From assembly GCA_905147135.1 (NCBI GenBank), contig LR990044.1:13210122-13274121 (forward strand): 64,000 bases of DNA, read 5' to 3'. Shown piece by piece: positions 10,072 through 19,623 of this stretch; the stretch's first letter is position 1; each line of letters starts with the position of its first letter. The notes beneath the pieces are model-generated. The model was not told the origin of the DNA and searched no databases. It saw only the letters and a program-made list of their open reading frames with translations. This DNA comes from Blastobasis lacticolella. Lineage: Eukaryota; Arthropoda; Insecta; Lepidoptera; Blastobasidae. The translations under genes were made by a program, and so were the position numbers.

Positions 10072-12452
10072 TTATAAGCAATTTTTAACAAACTCTTCAG
10101 TTCCATCATAATCTAGAGTCATTAACCAGTTTTTCAATTTGAAATTAGATTCGTATTTGCTCAAGGCGTACATTTTTAGAACTCTGTTAACTGAGTTATA
10201 TAGTCTAGATCCGATCGTGTTGAAGTGGCGACCAGCAAATTTAGTACGAGCTGTCTTAGGGTTACAAACTGGGAGACCCGGCCGCCTACGTAGGACACTG
10301 TCCTCCACGGGGAGCTCAGTGTGCCGCCTGATGACGGCACGTAACACAAAGAGTTGCCTCACGGTGAGCACACGGCATTCGGAGTACAGTTTTGTGGTCG
10401 AGTAGAAACGCGGCTTAAACAAAATAACCTTCAGTATTGCTCTCTGCGCTCTTTCAAGTGCCATCAGCGATGTCTTATGTGTACTTCCCCACACTGGAAT
10501 GCAATATGATACAATTGACTGACTTAAAGCTTTATAGACAAGCATTAAGGTTTTTGTATCTGCCGAGTGTCTCAATTTACAGAAAACGTATATTAATTTC
10601 CTTATGCGGGCTGAGGTAGTGTCAATATGTTTGTGCCAGTCGAGGCGCTCATCTACCTAGAGACCTAGATATTTTATGCAGGTGACATTAGAAACTGAGG
10701 GACACTGGCACTGATTTCTTGTCTTACAGAGGTGCGCCTTAATACTGATCTCGTCCTGAGTGGGTGAAAAGCTTTTGTTTGTGTAAAAGTTGATGGTTTT
10801 TGTTTTTACCAGGTTTAATGTCAAACTATTTCGGGAGAGCCAATCCATAACTTGTCGCAATGAGTCCTCTGCTCGCTGTTTTACGCATCTCCAGTTCTCA
10901 CCATGTATTATAAGGGCAGTGTCATCCGCGTAGGTAAAAATACTGCAATTTGGGAGAGACAATTTGCATAAATCGTTTATGTATATCAAGAAAAGGGTCG
11001 GACCCAAGATACTACCTTGCGGGACACCAAAAGACATATATTCTTCACCGCTAATGAAGCTACCTATCTTTACTGACTGAGTGCGCTTACTGAGATAATC
11101 CCTGAGTATGTCAAAAGCTGAGCCACGGACTCCGATCGATTCCAACTTAGCTAAAAGGATAGGAATTGACACTGTGTCAAACGCCTTCGCGAGGTCAAGG
11201 AAAACACCCGAACACTTTAATTTCTTGTCCAATTTTTCTACGATTGTGTCTGTCAGGGCGATTACCGCATCTTCCGTGGACTTGCCGGCTCTAAATCCGT
11301 ACTGGTTAGTGGCTAATATATCAAATTTTTCCAAATATTTACTTAAACAATTATTTAAAACTCGCTCTAGGATTTTTGATAGAGCTGACAGCACTGAAAT
11401 TGGCCTGTAATTAGTGAAGAGCTTCCTGTTCCCGCTCTTGTAAATGGGATGAACTAGCGCCCTTTTCAGGGCCACAGGGAAAGTACCCGTTGAGATGGAG
11501 AGGTTGCATAAATGTGTAATTGGTGGGGTTAGGGTTTGGCGCGATAATATAAGGACTTTAGTTGGGATATCATCCCAACCAATGGCACAATCAATACGTA
11601 AGGAGGCTATCAACCTTTCTATCTCCGCCTCAGTAACAGGCAGGATCACCAAGGAATTCGACTGAGATGTAGTAGTTGTCCGATTTTTGGACAAATGTGA
11701 GGAATCTATTCTGGAGGCCAAGTCACTTCCGATGTTCGCGAAATATTTATTTGCTGAATTAACAGAGTTCAATGGATTACATGAATAACTTAATAATTCT
11801 GTGGGGGTTGAATTAACTCGTCGAGTGTTCGTAATATTTTTAATCACGTCCCATGTTGCCTTCGGGTTATTTTTAGCTTTTTCAAATTCATTTTTCTCAT
11901 AAGCTGTCTTAAGTTTTAAAAGTAGAGCATTACAGAAATTACGGTAACGTTTGTAAATTATCTTTGCCACATAATTCTCGGGATCTTTATTAAGTTGAGA
12001 ATGCATCTTGTCCCTGTTTTTGATACACCGTAGAAGTCCTGGAGTTATCCAGGGCTTTATGGTTCGAGCTTTCCTCGGTACAGAAAGAGTTGCAGTGTGC
12101 TTCTTTACAATACCACTTATTGTGGAAATGAGGAGATTTGCTGCCACATTAGCATTGGTCGATTTCATAATTTCTGTGTAATCGGCAGAGTTAAGCTCGT
12201 CCTGTATAGCTGCAAAATCTAGGCAAATACGTGTTTTATTTATGGGATAATGTGAAGGGGTCATTCTTGTCATGGATAAAACAACCGGCAGGTGGTCTGT
12301 TATACTGGATTCCAACACCACAACACGAGTCGCAAGATCTGTTTTAAGCAAAATATGGTCCAGGCAGCTGTTCATCCGAGTGGGAAGGTAATGAGCCGGT
12401 AGTAAGCCTAAACTTGCAGTCGTAGTTAAGTATTCCGATGAAAGACGATCTT
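10072..12452 (-). pseudogene. LINE-B ORF2 fragment: end of endonuclease plus reverse transcriptase
   Basis: Reading on the - strand from 12452, the frame has the end of an AP endonuclease (NSCLDHILLKT, then SITDHLPVVL), then RT motifs including YGFRAGKSTEDA, FGVPQGSILGP and the catalytic TYADD, and a thumb/C-terminal region (LVYKALSQSIVSYCIPVWGS) ending at 10072. A single in-frame TAG at 10657-10659 interrupts it after KYLGL; the frame continues directly behind it. The N-terminus is missing because the copy is truncated. It resembles Jockey-superfamily RTs of moths. Confidence 0.85.
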
Positions 12453-14521
12453 CATTATCTTCGGTGGATGACATGTTGAATCATTTAAATTTAGTTATAC
12501 ACCACGTATTTGATGTGGTCGCTCCTATCAAAAAAGTTGTAACGAAGTGCCCGCAATATCCGTGGATCACATACAATATTAGACTCATGATGAAAGCGCG
12601 GGATGATGCGATGAAGAGGGCTAGAAGGACGGGTCAAGAATCCCATATTAATTATTATAAGGATTTAAAGAAAAATGTCGAACAGGCATTGCTTCGAGAA
12701 AAAAAAGCTTACTTCGATCAATACGTTAATAGCCAGTGGTCAAACCCTAAAGCGATGTGGAAGCATATAAAGAAAAATGTACGAATCAGTGTTAATTCTG
12801 ATCCGTTGACGCGGGCGTTCGGAACACCGGACGAAATCAACGATCATTTCCTAAAGGTACCAGGAATTTATAATACTTCCACATCGCAGTTGACGTACTT
12901 CGAGCGTAATTGTTGTGTGTCCGACACATTTAATCTGCGACAGGTTCAAGAGTGGGAAGTACATAAAATATTAAAATCACTAAAGTCGAACGCCACGGGG
13001 GTGGATGGGATTTCATTAGACATGTTAATGATGACCTTGTCACACACGTTACCTATTATTACATTTATAATTAATTTCTCCATTGCAAATGGCAGCTTTC
13101 CAACAGTGTGGAAGCAAGCTATTATCAAACCCATACCTAAAAGACCAAACCCGCAGTCGATGGCTGACTTATGGCCTATCAGTATTCTACCATGTGCCTC
13201 CAAGATATTGGAGAAGATTGTGGCAGATCAGCTTAGAGTATTTTTGGAGGCAAATGATATAATCCCAGAGCATCAGTCGGGATTTAGAAAAGGACACAGT
13301 ACTGCGACGGCTATGCTGCGAGTAGTCGACGACATTTTGACGGCCAGGGATGGGGGGCAGGGTACACTGTTGACTTTATTGGATTTCTCGAGGGCGTTTG
13401 ATTGTGTGAGTGTCCCATTACTTTTGTCAAAGTTGCACTACTATGGCTTCAGCGAGAATACCATTCAATGGTTTGACAGTTACTTTGCCGAGCGCACCCA
13501 ATGTGTGGAAGTCCTGGGTGAAAGTGGATGTATATTAAGGTCCCAGCCTAAACCGTTAACCAGAGGTGTCCCACAGGGCTCTATACTGGGCCCTGTCCTG
13601 TTTTCGCTTTATAGTGCGGATGTGGTAAAGCACATAAAGCACGCCAAGTCTCATATCTATGCCGATGATATTCAGATTTACGTTTGTTGCAAGTCCACGA
13701 ATATTGATGAGGCCGTGGAATATTTGAATAGCGATTTGGAGCGTATTGTACAGTGGTCGGAGTCAAACTCATTGGTTCTAAACGCAAGTAAAACCAAGTA
13801 TATGGTATTGGGATCTAAAATGCAGGTGAGGAGAATAAAAAGCCAATCTCCTAATATCTGCATACGTAATGAGACTGTAGAGGGAGTCGGCGAGGCCAGG
13901 AATCTCGGAATACTTTTTGACGAGGAATTAAGATTTGAGAAGCATGTGGTGAACACAATCAGCAATTGTTTCTATAGACTAAAGGTATTATGGCAGATTC
14001 GAAATTTTTTAAGCACCAACTTGAGAATAAGGCTGTGTGATTCGTTAATTTTATCAAAATTTAATTATATGGATGTGGTTTATGGTCCATGTATTCTAGC
14101 GCACACGCAGAAACGAATCCAGAGAGTACAGAATGCCTGCGCCAGGTTCTGTTTTGATATACCCCCCCGCACGCATGTCACGCCATTCTTAAATAAACAC
14201 AATGTCTTGAAAATGAGTTCACGGCAGTTCATACACTTCGCGACACTATTGTTCGGAGTTGTGAAGTATCGTTTTCCATCATACCTTGCTTCCAAATTGG
14301 ACTGGTCCCGGGATAATAATCGCTACAGTACTCGTGCCAGTAGCTATCTGTTGACTATACCGCATCACAGAACGACAGCTTTCAAGGGTAGCTTCAGGTA
14401 TGCTTCGTCTAAATGTTGGAACAATCTTCCGCCACCTTTGCGACGCCTGGAAACCGTGAATCGTTTTAGAATCGAAATAAAAACATATGTTTTAAGTGCA
14501 CAGACGGAAGCACATAAATAA
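12453..14521 (+). CDS. LINE-A ORF2, 3' part: reverse transcriptase
   Basis: The frame continues from the endonuclease half after LINE-B (S-S-V-D-D-M-L onward). It has the region before the RT fingers, then FRKGHSTATAMLRVVDD, LLDFSRAFDCV, RGVPQGSILGPVLFSLY and the catalytic IYADD, then the thumb (NLGILFDEELRF) and a C-terminal domain ending near QTEAHK. There are no stops in about 685 codons. In the empty state it would form one ORF with 8930-9692. As it stands it is separated from its endonuclease by 2.77 kb, so this LINE-A copy should be immobile. Confidence 0.85.
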
Positions 14522-15913
14522 CGCTCTACAACGGGTACACAAAAAAAAAAAAAAAAAACCGTCTGACCGTCGAGATCCAGATCATCATGAGACCTTAAGA
14601 GTCACTTATAGGTGTGGTACTCATCGGGGCCATTCCGAGAAGCCCAAACACGATAGGGTTATCTCGTTGTGTTGATTGGTTCCTGTCACTACCTTCCGAC
14701 TCAGTTCAGTTCAGTTGAACGCCGGGGAGTGGATCAAATTAGATTTAAAGGGCATAATCCTCCCTCAGATGCAGGCCGGTAAAAACAGAATAAACTCATA
14801 GTCAAGTTGTTTGTGCTTTCTCCCGAGATCGCACGATGCATCTTGCCAGTTTCGACTTACTTATGATGACCTATGCTATATATTTTACATATATAGGTAT
14901 ACATACTAGTGACCCGCCCCGGCTTCGTACGGGTACGGTCTTACAAAAAAAAAAATCCTCATGAGTTGCTCTGGCTGTTGATGGGAATCGCTTGGAAGTC
15001 CGTTCAGTGATTTTTGAGTTTACAGTATAGGTACAGACAGATAGATGGACAGACGGACGCGGGGTGGTGCTTTTATTTTATAACATTGTGTTGTGTAGGT
15101 AATTCCTTTTATTTTTTATATATATATTTTTTTCCATTAACTAAGGGTAGACACAGAAAATAAGGCAAAGTTCACCTACTCACTTACGATATTGTAATAT
15201 TAATGTGTATGGAGGTGGGTACTAGCACTAGGAAAACAAAAAAAGATTGGTAGGTACTTACCGGTACAGATATGGCGCGCAAGCGTGCGAAAGTGTTTTA
15301 ACATGGTATCACTATAATTATAATATGTATGTAGGTATGCACTTTGTACCATGGGCAGTCAGACTTCTTCCTCCTTTGTCGTGAGGTTGCGTTTGCCGGC
15401 AGATTGGCTTGCCCGTCGCCGGAACAGAGCGCAGCGCCGACCGGCGCGCTTGGGGGAGCTAATCCGAATGACTAGCTTGGCTAGACTAGCTGGGAGCGAG
15501 TCGGGTGCCTGCGCCCGCCTCGCCCCGCCCCCCCTGGCGCCCGCGACGCGTTTAATGGTTAAGAGCTGTCATTTATGTTTTATATATATATATATATATT
15601 TTTTTATTACACACATATTTATAATTAAAATTATTTTAGTATAAGTAGGTATATTATAGGTATATATTTTAGTTTGAGCTTAGGGCACAATGATCCGGAC
15701 CTCACTCCGCGGGACTCGCGGAAGACCAGCGCCGCGGCTCAGGCCGTGGCATACGCTGAGCGAGGTCCTATTGTCGTCAGGGGTACCACTACAGCAGTTC
15801 CGATGCTATGTGTATTGTGTATTGTTTACTGTCTGTAATTATATGTGTATTGTGAACTTGTGATGTGGTGTCCTGAGACAATAAATGTATTTCATTTCAT
15901 TTCATTTCATTTC
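14522..15913 (+). repeat. LINE-A 3' region with internal repeats and (ATTTC)n end
   Basis: An A18 run lies at about 14542-14559. A block at about 14620-14710 (AAGCCCAAACACGATAGGG) recurs at 35945. The stretch 14905-15080 resembles a common 'CGGCTTCG' interspersed repeat also near 28855 and 49080. A (TA)n tract is near 15580-15600, and a GC-rich block is at 15350-15560. The last 250 bp end in AATAAATG followed by (ATTTC)n. Some of these blocks may be separate insertions within the 3' UTR. Confidence 0.55.
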
Positions 15914-16747
15914 AAGTCTAATCCAAGTGCTTCAGACTTAGCTAGATATTTGTCTGATCTATTCCAGAAAGATGGTTTGTCATATAACACAATATTATTA
16001 CATAAGTCCGTTGTGTCAACACTTTCCAATACAGATCACCCTGGTGCTTTATCTAGCCATAAATTAGTTAACCAAATATTGAAGGCTATCTCCTTGAAGC
16101 GTCCGAAAGACCCTAAATCACCGATATGGGATGTGTCTGTACTGTCTAGTTTTCTGTCACAGAAACAGAAATCTGATAACCTCTACGAAGTGTCCAGGCA
16201 CACAGCTACCCTATTGTTACTTTGTTCTGGAAGGCGTGTCCACGACCTTACACTTTTATGTGTTGATTCAGAGCACCTAATAGAATCAGATCAGGATATT
16301 ATTCTATGGCCTACTTTTGGCTCCAAGACAGATTCATCAGGTTATAGACAATCTGGATGGCGGATCCTAAATAACTCCCAAAATCTGGGTACTAATCCTG
16401 TTTATTGGATTAATCGTCTTATTGTTCTAGGCCGGCAGCGGCGGGAAGCCTGTAATAGCAATAGACTTTTCGTAACCGCTAGAGCAGAACCCCGTCCTGC
16501 ATCCCGCACCATAATCGGTGGATGGATAAAATCGGTCCTGCGGGAGGCAAAAATTATAGCCTCGCCTGGTAGTATCAGATCCGCAGTAGCCTCCAAAAAT
16601 TGGATAGACAATTTTCCGTTAGATAAAATACTAAGCCAAGGCAACTGGCGTTCTGCGGATACGTTTACAAAATTTTATCGCAGGGAAATCTCCCGTAGTC
16701 CAGTTGATTGCAGTGAAAATTTAAGTAATTTATTTCAGTCTGCATAA
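15914..16747 (+). pseudogene. DIRS tyrosine recombinase, 3' (catalytic) part
   Basis: The frame resumes with K-S-N-P-S-A-S-D at the repeated target site. It has the catalytic domain of a tyrosine recombinase: Arg in LLCSGRRVHDL, the GSIRSAVASKNW block where many relatives have HxxR (Gly stands at the usual His), WRSADTF, and the nucleophilic Tyr in KFYRREI. The stop is at 16745-16747. The recombinase integrates the circular DNA intermediate. It is separated from its N-terminus by 8.85 kb of LINE sequence, so it is not expressed as one protein. The apparent frame upstream to 15845 is LINE-A tail. Confidence 0.8.
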
Positions 16748-17135
16748 AAAAATAATAAGCCGTATAATTTGCTTGTTACTTATTCATGTTTAATTTTAGA
16801 ATTATGTCATAAACATAAGATAACACCACATGATGGTTATTATAATATCATGATTTTTTGATTATATCGTGTAAAGGTATCACATGATTGATTTATGTTG
16901 TATTTATTAGTGCCTAACTCACTAAACAGCTACATTATAATTGTTAAATATAAAACTTATATACATTACAGAAATTTGTCATACTTAGTACTTATCCATA
17001 CTATGTGGTAAAACTAGCTACAATAAATAAGCTATGGTTTCATAGAAACGTTGTCTAATTTCCTACACAAATTCATAATCACATAGGCGTCGTAATTAAC
17101 TGATGTACCTCCACCGCCAGACGATATCAAACACT

Positions 17136-17238
17136 TCTCATATATGTATAGGCTTCGAATAACGTACAGGATTTAATAGACGCGTTTTACCTTACAATAA
17201 AACGCATATTAAATACTTACCTTATTCGAAGCCTATAC
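17136..17238 (+). repeat. DIRS internal complementary region
   Basis: Bases 17136-17177 are the reverse complement of the left end (3228-3269), and 17177-17238 are the reverse complement of the right end (about 17394-17455). The two meet head to head. This is the template for joining the ends of the circular DIRS intermediate, and it fixes the element's termini at about 3228 and 17455. Confidence 0.88.
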
Positions 17239-17282
17239 AATAAGGTCTGCCTGGCTGAGATGCCGCACAGCATCCTGCAATG

Positions 17283-17455
17283 AACCAAGAGCGAGCCCGA
17301 TCTCACCAACGTGAGTCGCTCGCCTGCGGGCGGTGGAGGGGTGCATAAGCAGGGATACCACAATGAAGGAAACGGAAGTGCTGCTCTCATATATGTATAG
17401 GCTTCGAATAAGGTAAGTATTTAATATGCGTTTTATTGTAAGGTAAAACGCGTCT
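17283..17455 (-). repeat. DIRS right inverted terminal repeat
   Basis: Bases 17283-17411 mirror the left ITR. Bases 17412-17455 are the right-specific end (GGTAAGTATTTAATATGCG, then a stretch ending in GGTAAAACGCG), which is also present in reverse in the internal complementary region. Confidence 0.85.
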
Positions 17456-18060
17456 AGTATGATAAATATAAATACCGATGCGTTTGGGTTCCACCTTAGA
17501 TCAAAGTATATGATCTAAGGGTTCCACACAAAGTAATGGATAAATTACCTCACACACTAGACTTAAAGTTATGGCCGCAAATGTTGCCAGAAATAATTAT
17601 CATCAATGTCATAAACTAGTACCACTGCCAAGTAATAAACTAGTTGTATATTAAATAAACTAATAAACTACTTGTATAATAAACATTTACGTTGAAACTG
17701 TTGAAACTAATATTAATTTCACTCATGTTAGTTCAGCGTTTAACTCGAGTTGGTAACTGTTTCTATGTCTATGACAAAGTATAAGTATAAACATAGTAAA
17801 GGTAAAGCAACAATGATTGTTTGCTGCAAAATTGTATCTAGAATATATGTATACATTATATATCTATCTAAGTAGGGTAGCTATAGGATAGATGTAGGGT
17901 AATACAGGGTGGTTTGAACGCAAAAATATAAAGGGTAGGCAGGGGTAGGGTAGGTTTAGGGTATGGCCGCCACACAAACCAAATCGGGCCGAGCTCATTA
18001 CAGTAATATATATATTTACTGATCTCTCTAGCTAGAATAATGTCATTTAGTTGCAATTAA
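17456..18060. other. intergenic DNA downstream of the DIRS element
   Basis: No gene is recognised. A small hairpin, CCTTAGATCA / TGATCTAAGG, lies at about 17495-17521. The elongase N-terminal exon could lie here or further right, but I could not identify it. Confidence 0.4.
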
Positions 18061-18335
18061 GAGGTGTTTGGCCGTGTGGTGTCCGGCAGAGTAGAATAGC
18101 ACCAAACCCCTTACGCTCATGGGTGTCGTACAAGGCGACTAATGTTTTTTAGGCAAAATATTAAGAATCTCCGTAGTCTGGAAATTGGGCAGCAGCATTT
18201 TCCATTGTTATATTTAAACACTGCGATATCCAACCCGCCTGCCAAGCGTGGAGATTATGGCAATAACCTCCCCTTTCGTGGGAGAGGCCCTAAGTCCTGC
18301 AGTGGACTGTTGCGGGCTGTGATGATGAAGAGGTG
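18061..18335 (+). repeat. LINE 3'-end repeat (family 3)
   Basis: It shares GTCGTACAAGGCGACTAATG and GAGAGGCCCTAAGTCCTGCA with reverse-strand copies at 26131-26390 and 41430-41655, and its end with 35180-35285. It ends in GTGATGATGAAG, a typical lepidopteran LINE tail. Confidence 0.65.
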
Positions 18336-18899
18336 TTAACCTACTTAAAATATATAAGAATTCTCGACTTTAAAGATAAGACAAATTGCTGTATAGGTAT
18401 ACAAATTATTTACTTTGCTTAAAGAATACTCCTTAGCTACCACAGACATAAAAATTTTTCTCTATGTTAGCTACAGATTCTATGATTTATTTTCAAGGTT
18501 TTTTATGATATTTGTCAGATTTTTGTTGTACTGTCTTTGATATTTGCTTTATGTTATTTTACAAATATACATTATTTTTATATTTATTTTTTGTAATTTA
18601 AGCGAAAATATTTCATATCGTGCGTCGATAATAATCGTGCGTGTGATAAAATTCATGATCATCACTTTGCTCACGTACTCATCACAGCCTCCTGATGACT
18701 TGGTGTTTCCAGACTGGCCTGCAGCTGCCCAAAGGACAAGGTGAAATATGAAAAAAAAAACGTTATTTATGAATCTATTATTTTTTCATGCTAATGAATT
18801 TTACAGACGACTTAAGTAGTTTATATGGCAACTCGTTTGCGAATTCACGATACGCCAACTACATTATTTAACTACTTATAGATAAACCCAAATGACAGG

Positions 18900-19160
18900 A
18901 AAAGTAGGATAACCCCCAACCAAATTAATAAATAAAAATCTTCAATATTTCCCAAACTACTAAACCGATTTTAATGAAGCAAATGTAAGAACTTATTGAA
19001 ACAAAGAAAATGATTAAAAGAAGGATTCAAACAAAGAAAACCGCATCGAAATCGATCCATCTAATTGGAAGCTCCGATGCTATACACAGACACATACATG
19101 CATAGAGCCACAAATACACACTTCAAACTTATAACACCCCTCTTTTTTCGCCGGGGGTTA
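18900..19160 (+). repeat. interspersed repeat ending in CGCCGGGGGTTAAAA
   Basis: The wording (AAACTACTAAACCGATTTTAA, then TTATAACACCCC and CGCCGGGGGTTAAA) matches a repeat style common in moth genomes. No second copy in this window was found, so the boundaries are approximate. Confidence 0.4.
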
Positions 19161-19179
19161 AAATATTTTCAGACTTCAG

Positions 19180-19455
19180 TCGCACCCGCTCGCCATCGAT
19201 AGGGAGTTCATCCTCACACCTTGGAGCCAAATTGGTCGCGAACTTTCTCCCACGCACACTAAGGTTGTGGAATGAACTACCTGGAGAGGTTTTCCCTGGA
19301 GAGTACAACATGGAGTTCTTCAAGAATGGGGTTAAAAGGTTTTTATGGGGTCGGCAACGCGTGGGTGATGCCCCTGGTATTGCAAACGTCCATAGGCTGC
19401 GGCGCCTGCTTACCATCAGGCAGGCCGCAAGCTTGTTTGCCACCTTAGAGGTATA
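19180..19455 (+). pseudogene. LINE ORF2 C-terminal remnant
   Basis: The translation gives a typical Jockey/CR1-like ORF2 tail (FLPRTLRLWNELPGEVFP, EFFKNGVKRFLWGRQRV), followed by the repeat's 3' UTR. A diverged reverse-strand copy is at 32690-32950. It is not part of the elongase gene that starts 170 bp downstream. Confidence 0.7.
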
Positions 19456-19623
19456 AAAAAAAGAAGACTTGTTCCACTAAAGAAATTTCTGTACATACCA
19501 ACAGCCTTCTCAGCCGATACCTACATAACTTGGTTTACTTACGTTAAAAGATCATAGATATGGCCCTAAATTAAATCAAGTCTAACAAAGGAAAATCAAT
19601 TTACTAGCAATATTGGGTTTCAG

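Larger units (their letters stand above)
9693..12452 (-). mobile_element. LINE-B: 5'-truncated LINE inserted inside LINE-A
   Basis: This reverse-oriented insertion in LINE-A ORF2 is flanked by CATTAT at 9687-9692 and 12453-12458. Its 3' end lies at 9693 (A/T-rich tail), and its 5' end at 12452 falls within the endonuclease domain, as expected of incomplete target-primed reverse transcription. Subtracting it with one duplication restores LINE-A ORF2 in frame. The 3' UTR contains a long GT/AC microsatellite. Confidence 0.88.
7067..15913 (+). mobile_element. LINE-A: CR1/Jockey-like non-LTR retrotransposon, near full length
   Basis: The element is inserted in the DIRS recombinase gene with a short target duplication, AAGTC (7062-7066 and 15914-15918; CAAGTC is possible). 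It has a 5' UTR, an ORF1 with a PHD-like finger, an ORF2 with an AP-type endonuclease and RT, and a pentanucleotide (ATTTC)n 3' end (about 15890-15913). It is interrupted by LINE-B. Without LINE-B it is about 6.1 kb. Removing LINE-A and one duplication rejoins the host recombinase in frame. Whether it is CR1 or another Jockey-superfamily clade needs a phylogeny. Confidence 0.88.
3228..17455 (+). mobile_element. DIRS-type tyrosine-recombinase retrotransposon, interrupted
   Basis: The diagnostic parts are all present: inverted terminal repeats with unequal outer ends (left 3228-3395, right 17283-17455), a gag-like ORF, an RT/RNase H ORF with a DIRS-specific C-terminal domain, a tyrosine recombinase ORF overlapping it, and an internal complementary region (17136-17238) that reproduces both ends back to back. 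Without the nested LINEs the element is about 5.4 kb. It is damaged by a 1-nt frameshift in gag and by LINE-A within the recombinase gene. DIRS elements integrate through a circular intermediate and leave no target duplication; none is visible. Confidence 0.9.

Noticed and set aside
9896..10081. - strand frame of His-Thr repeats
   Set aside because: A translation of the GT/AC microsatellite.
15351..15644. + strand frame in a GC-rich block
   Set aside because: Arg/Ala/Pro-rich because of base composition, inside the LINE-A 3' region; no family features.
18544..18744. Candidate first exon of the elongase (ends near 18742 at AAG|GTGAAA)
   Set aside because: The open frame gives a phase-2 end, while the next exon (19624) requires phase 1. 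The frame that fits gives an unconvincing peptide. Kept only as a remark under the elongase.
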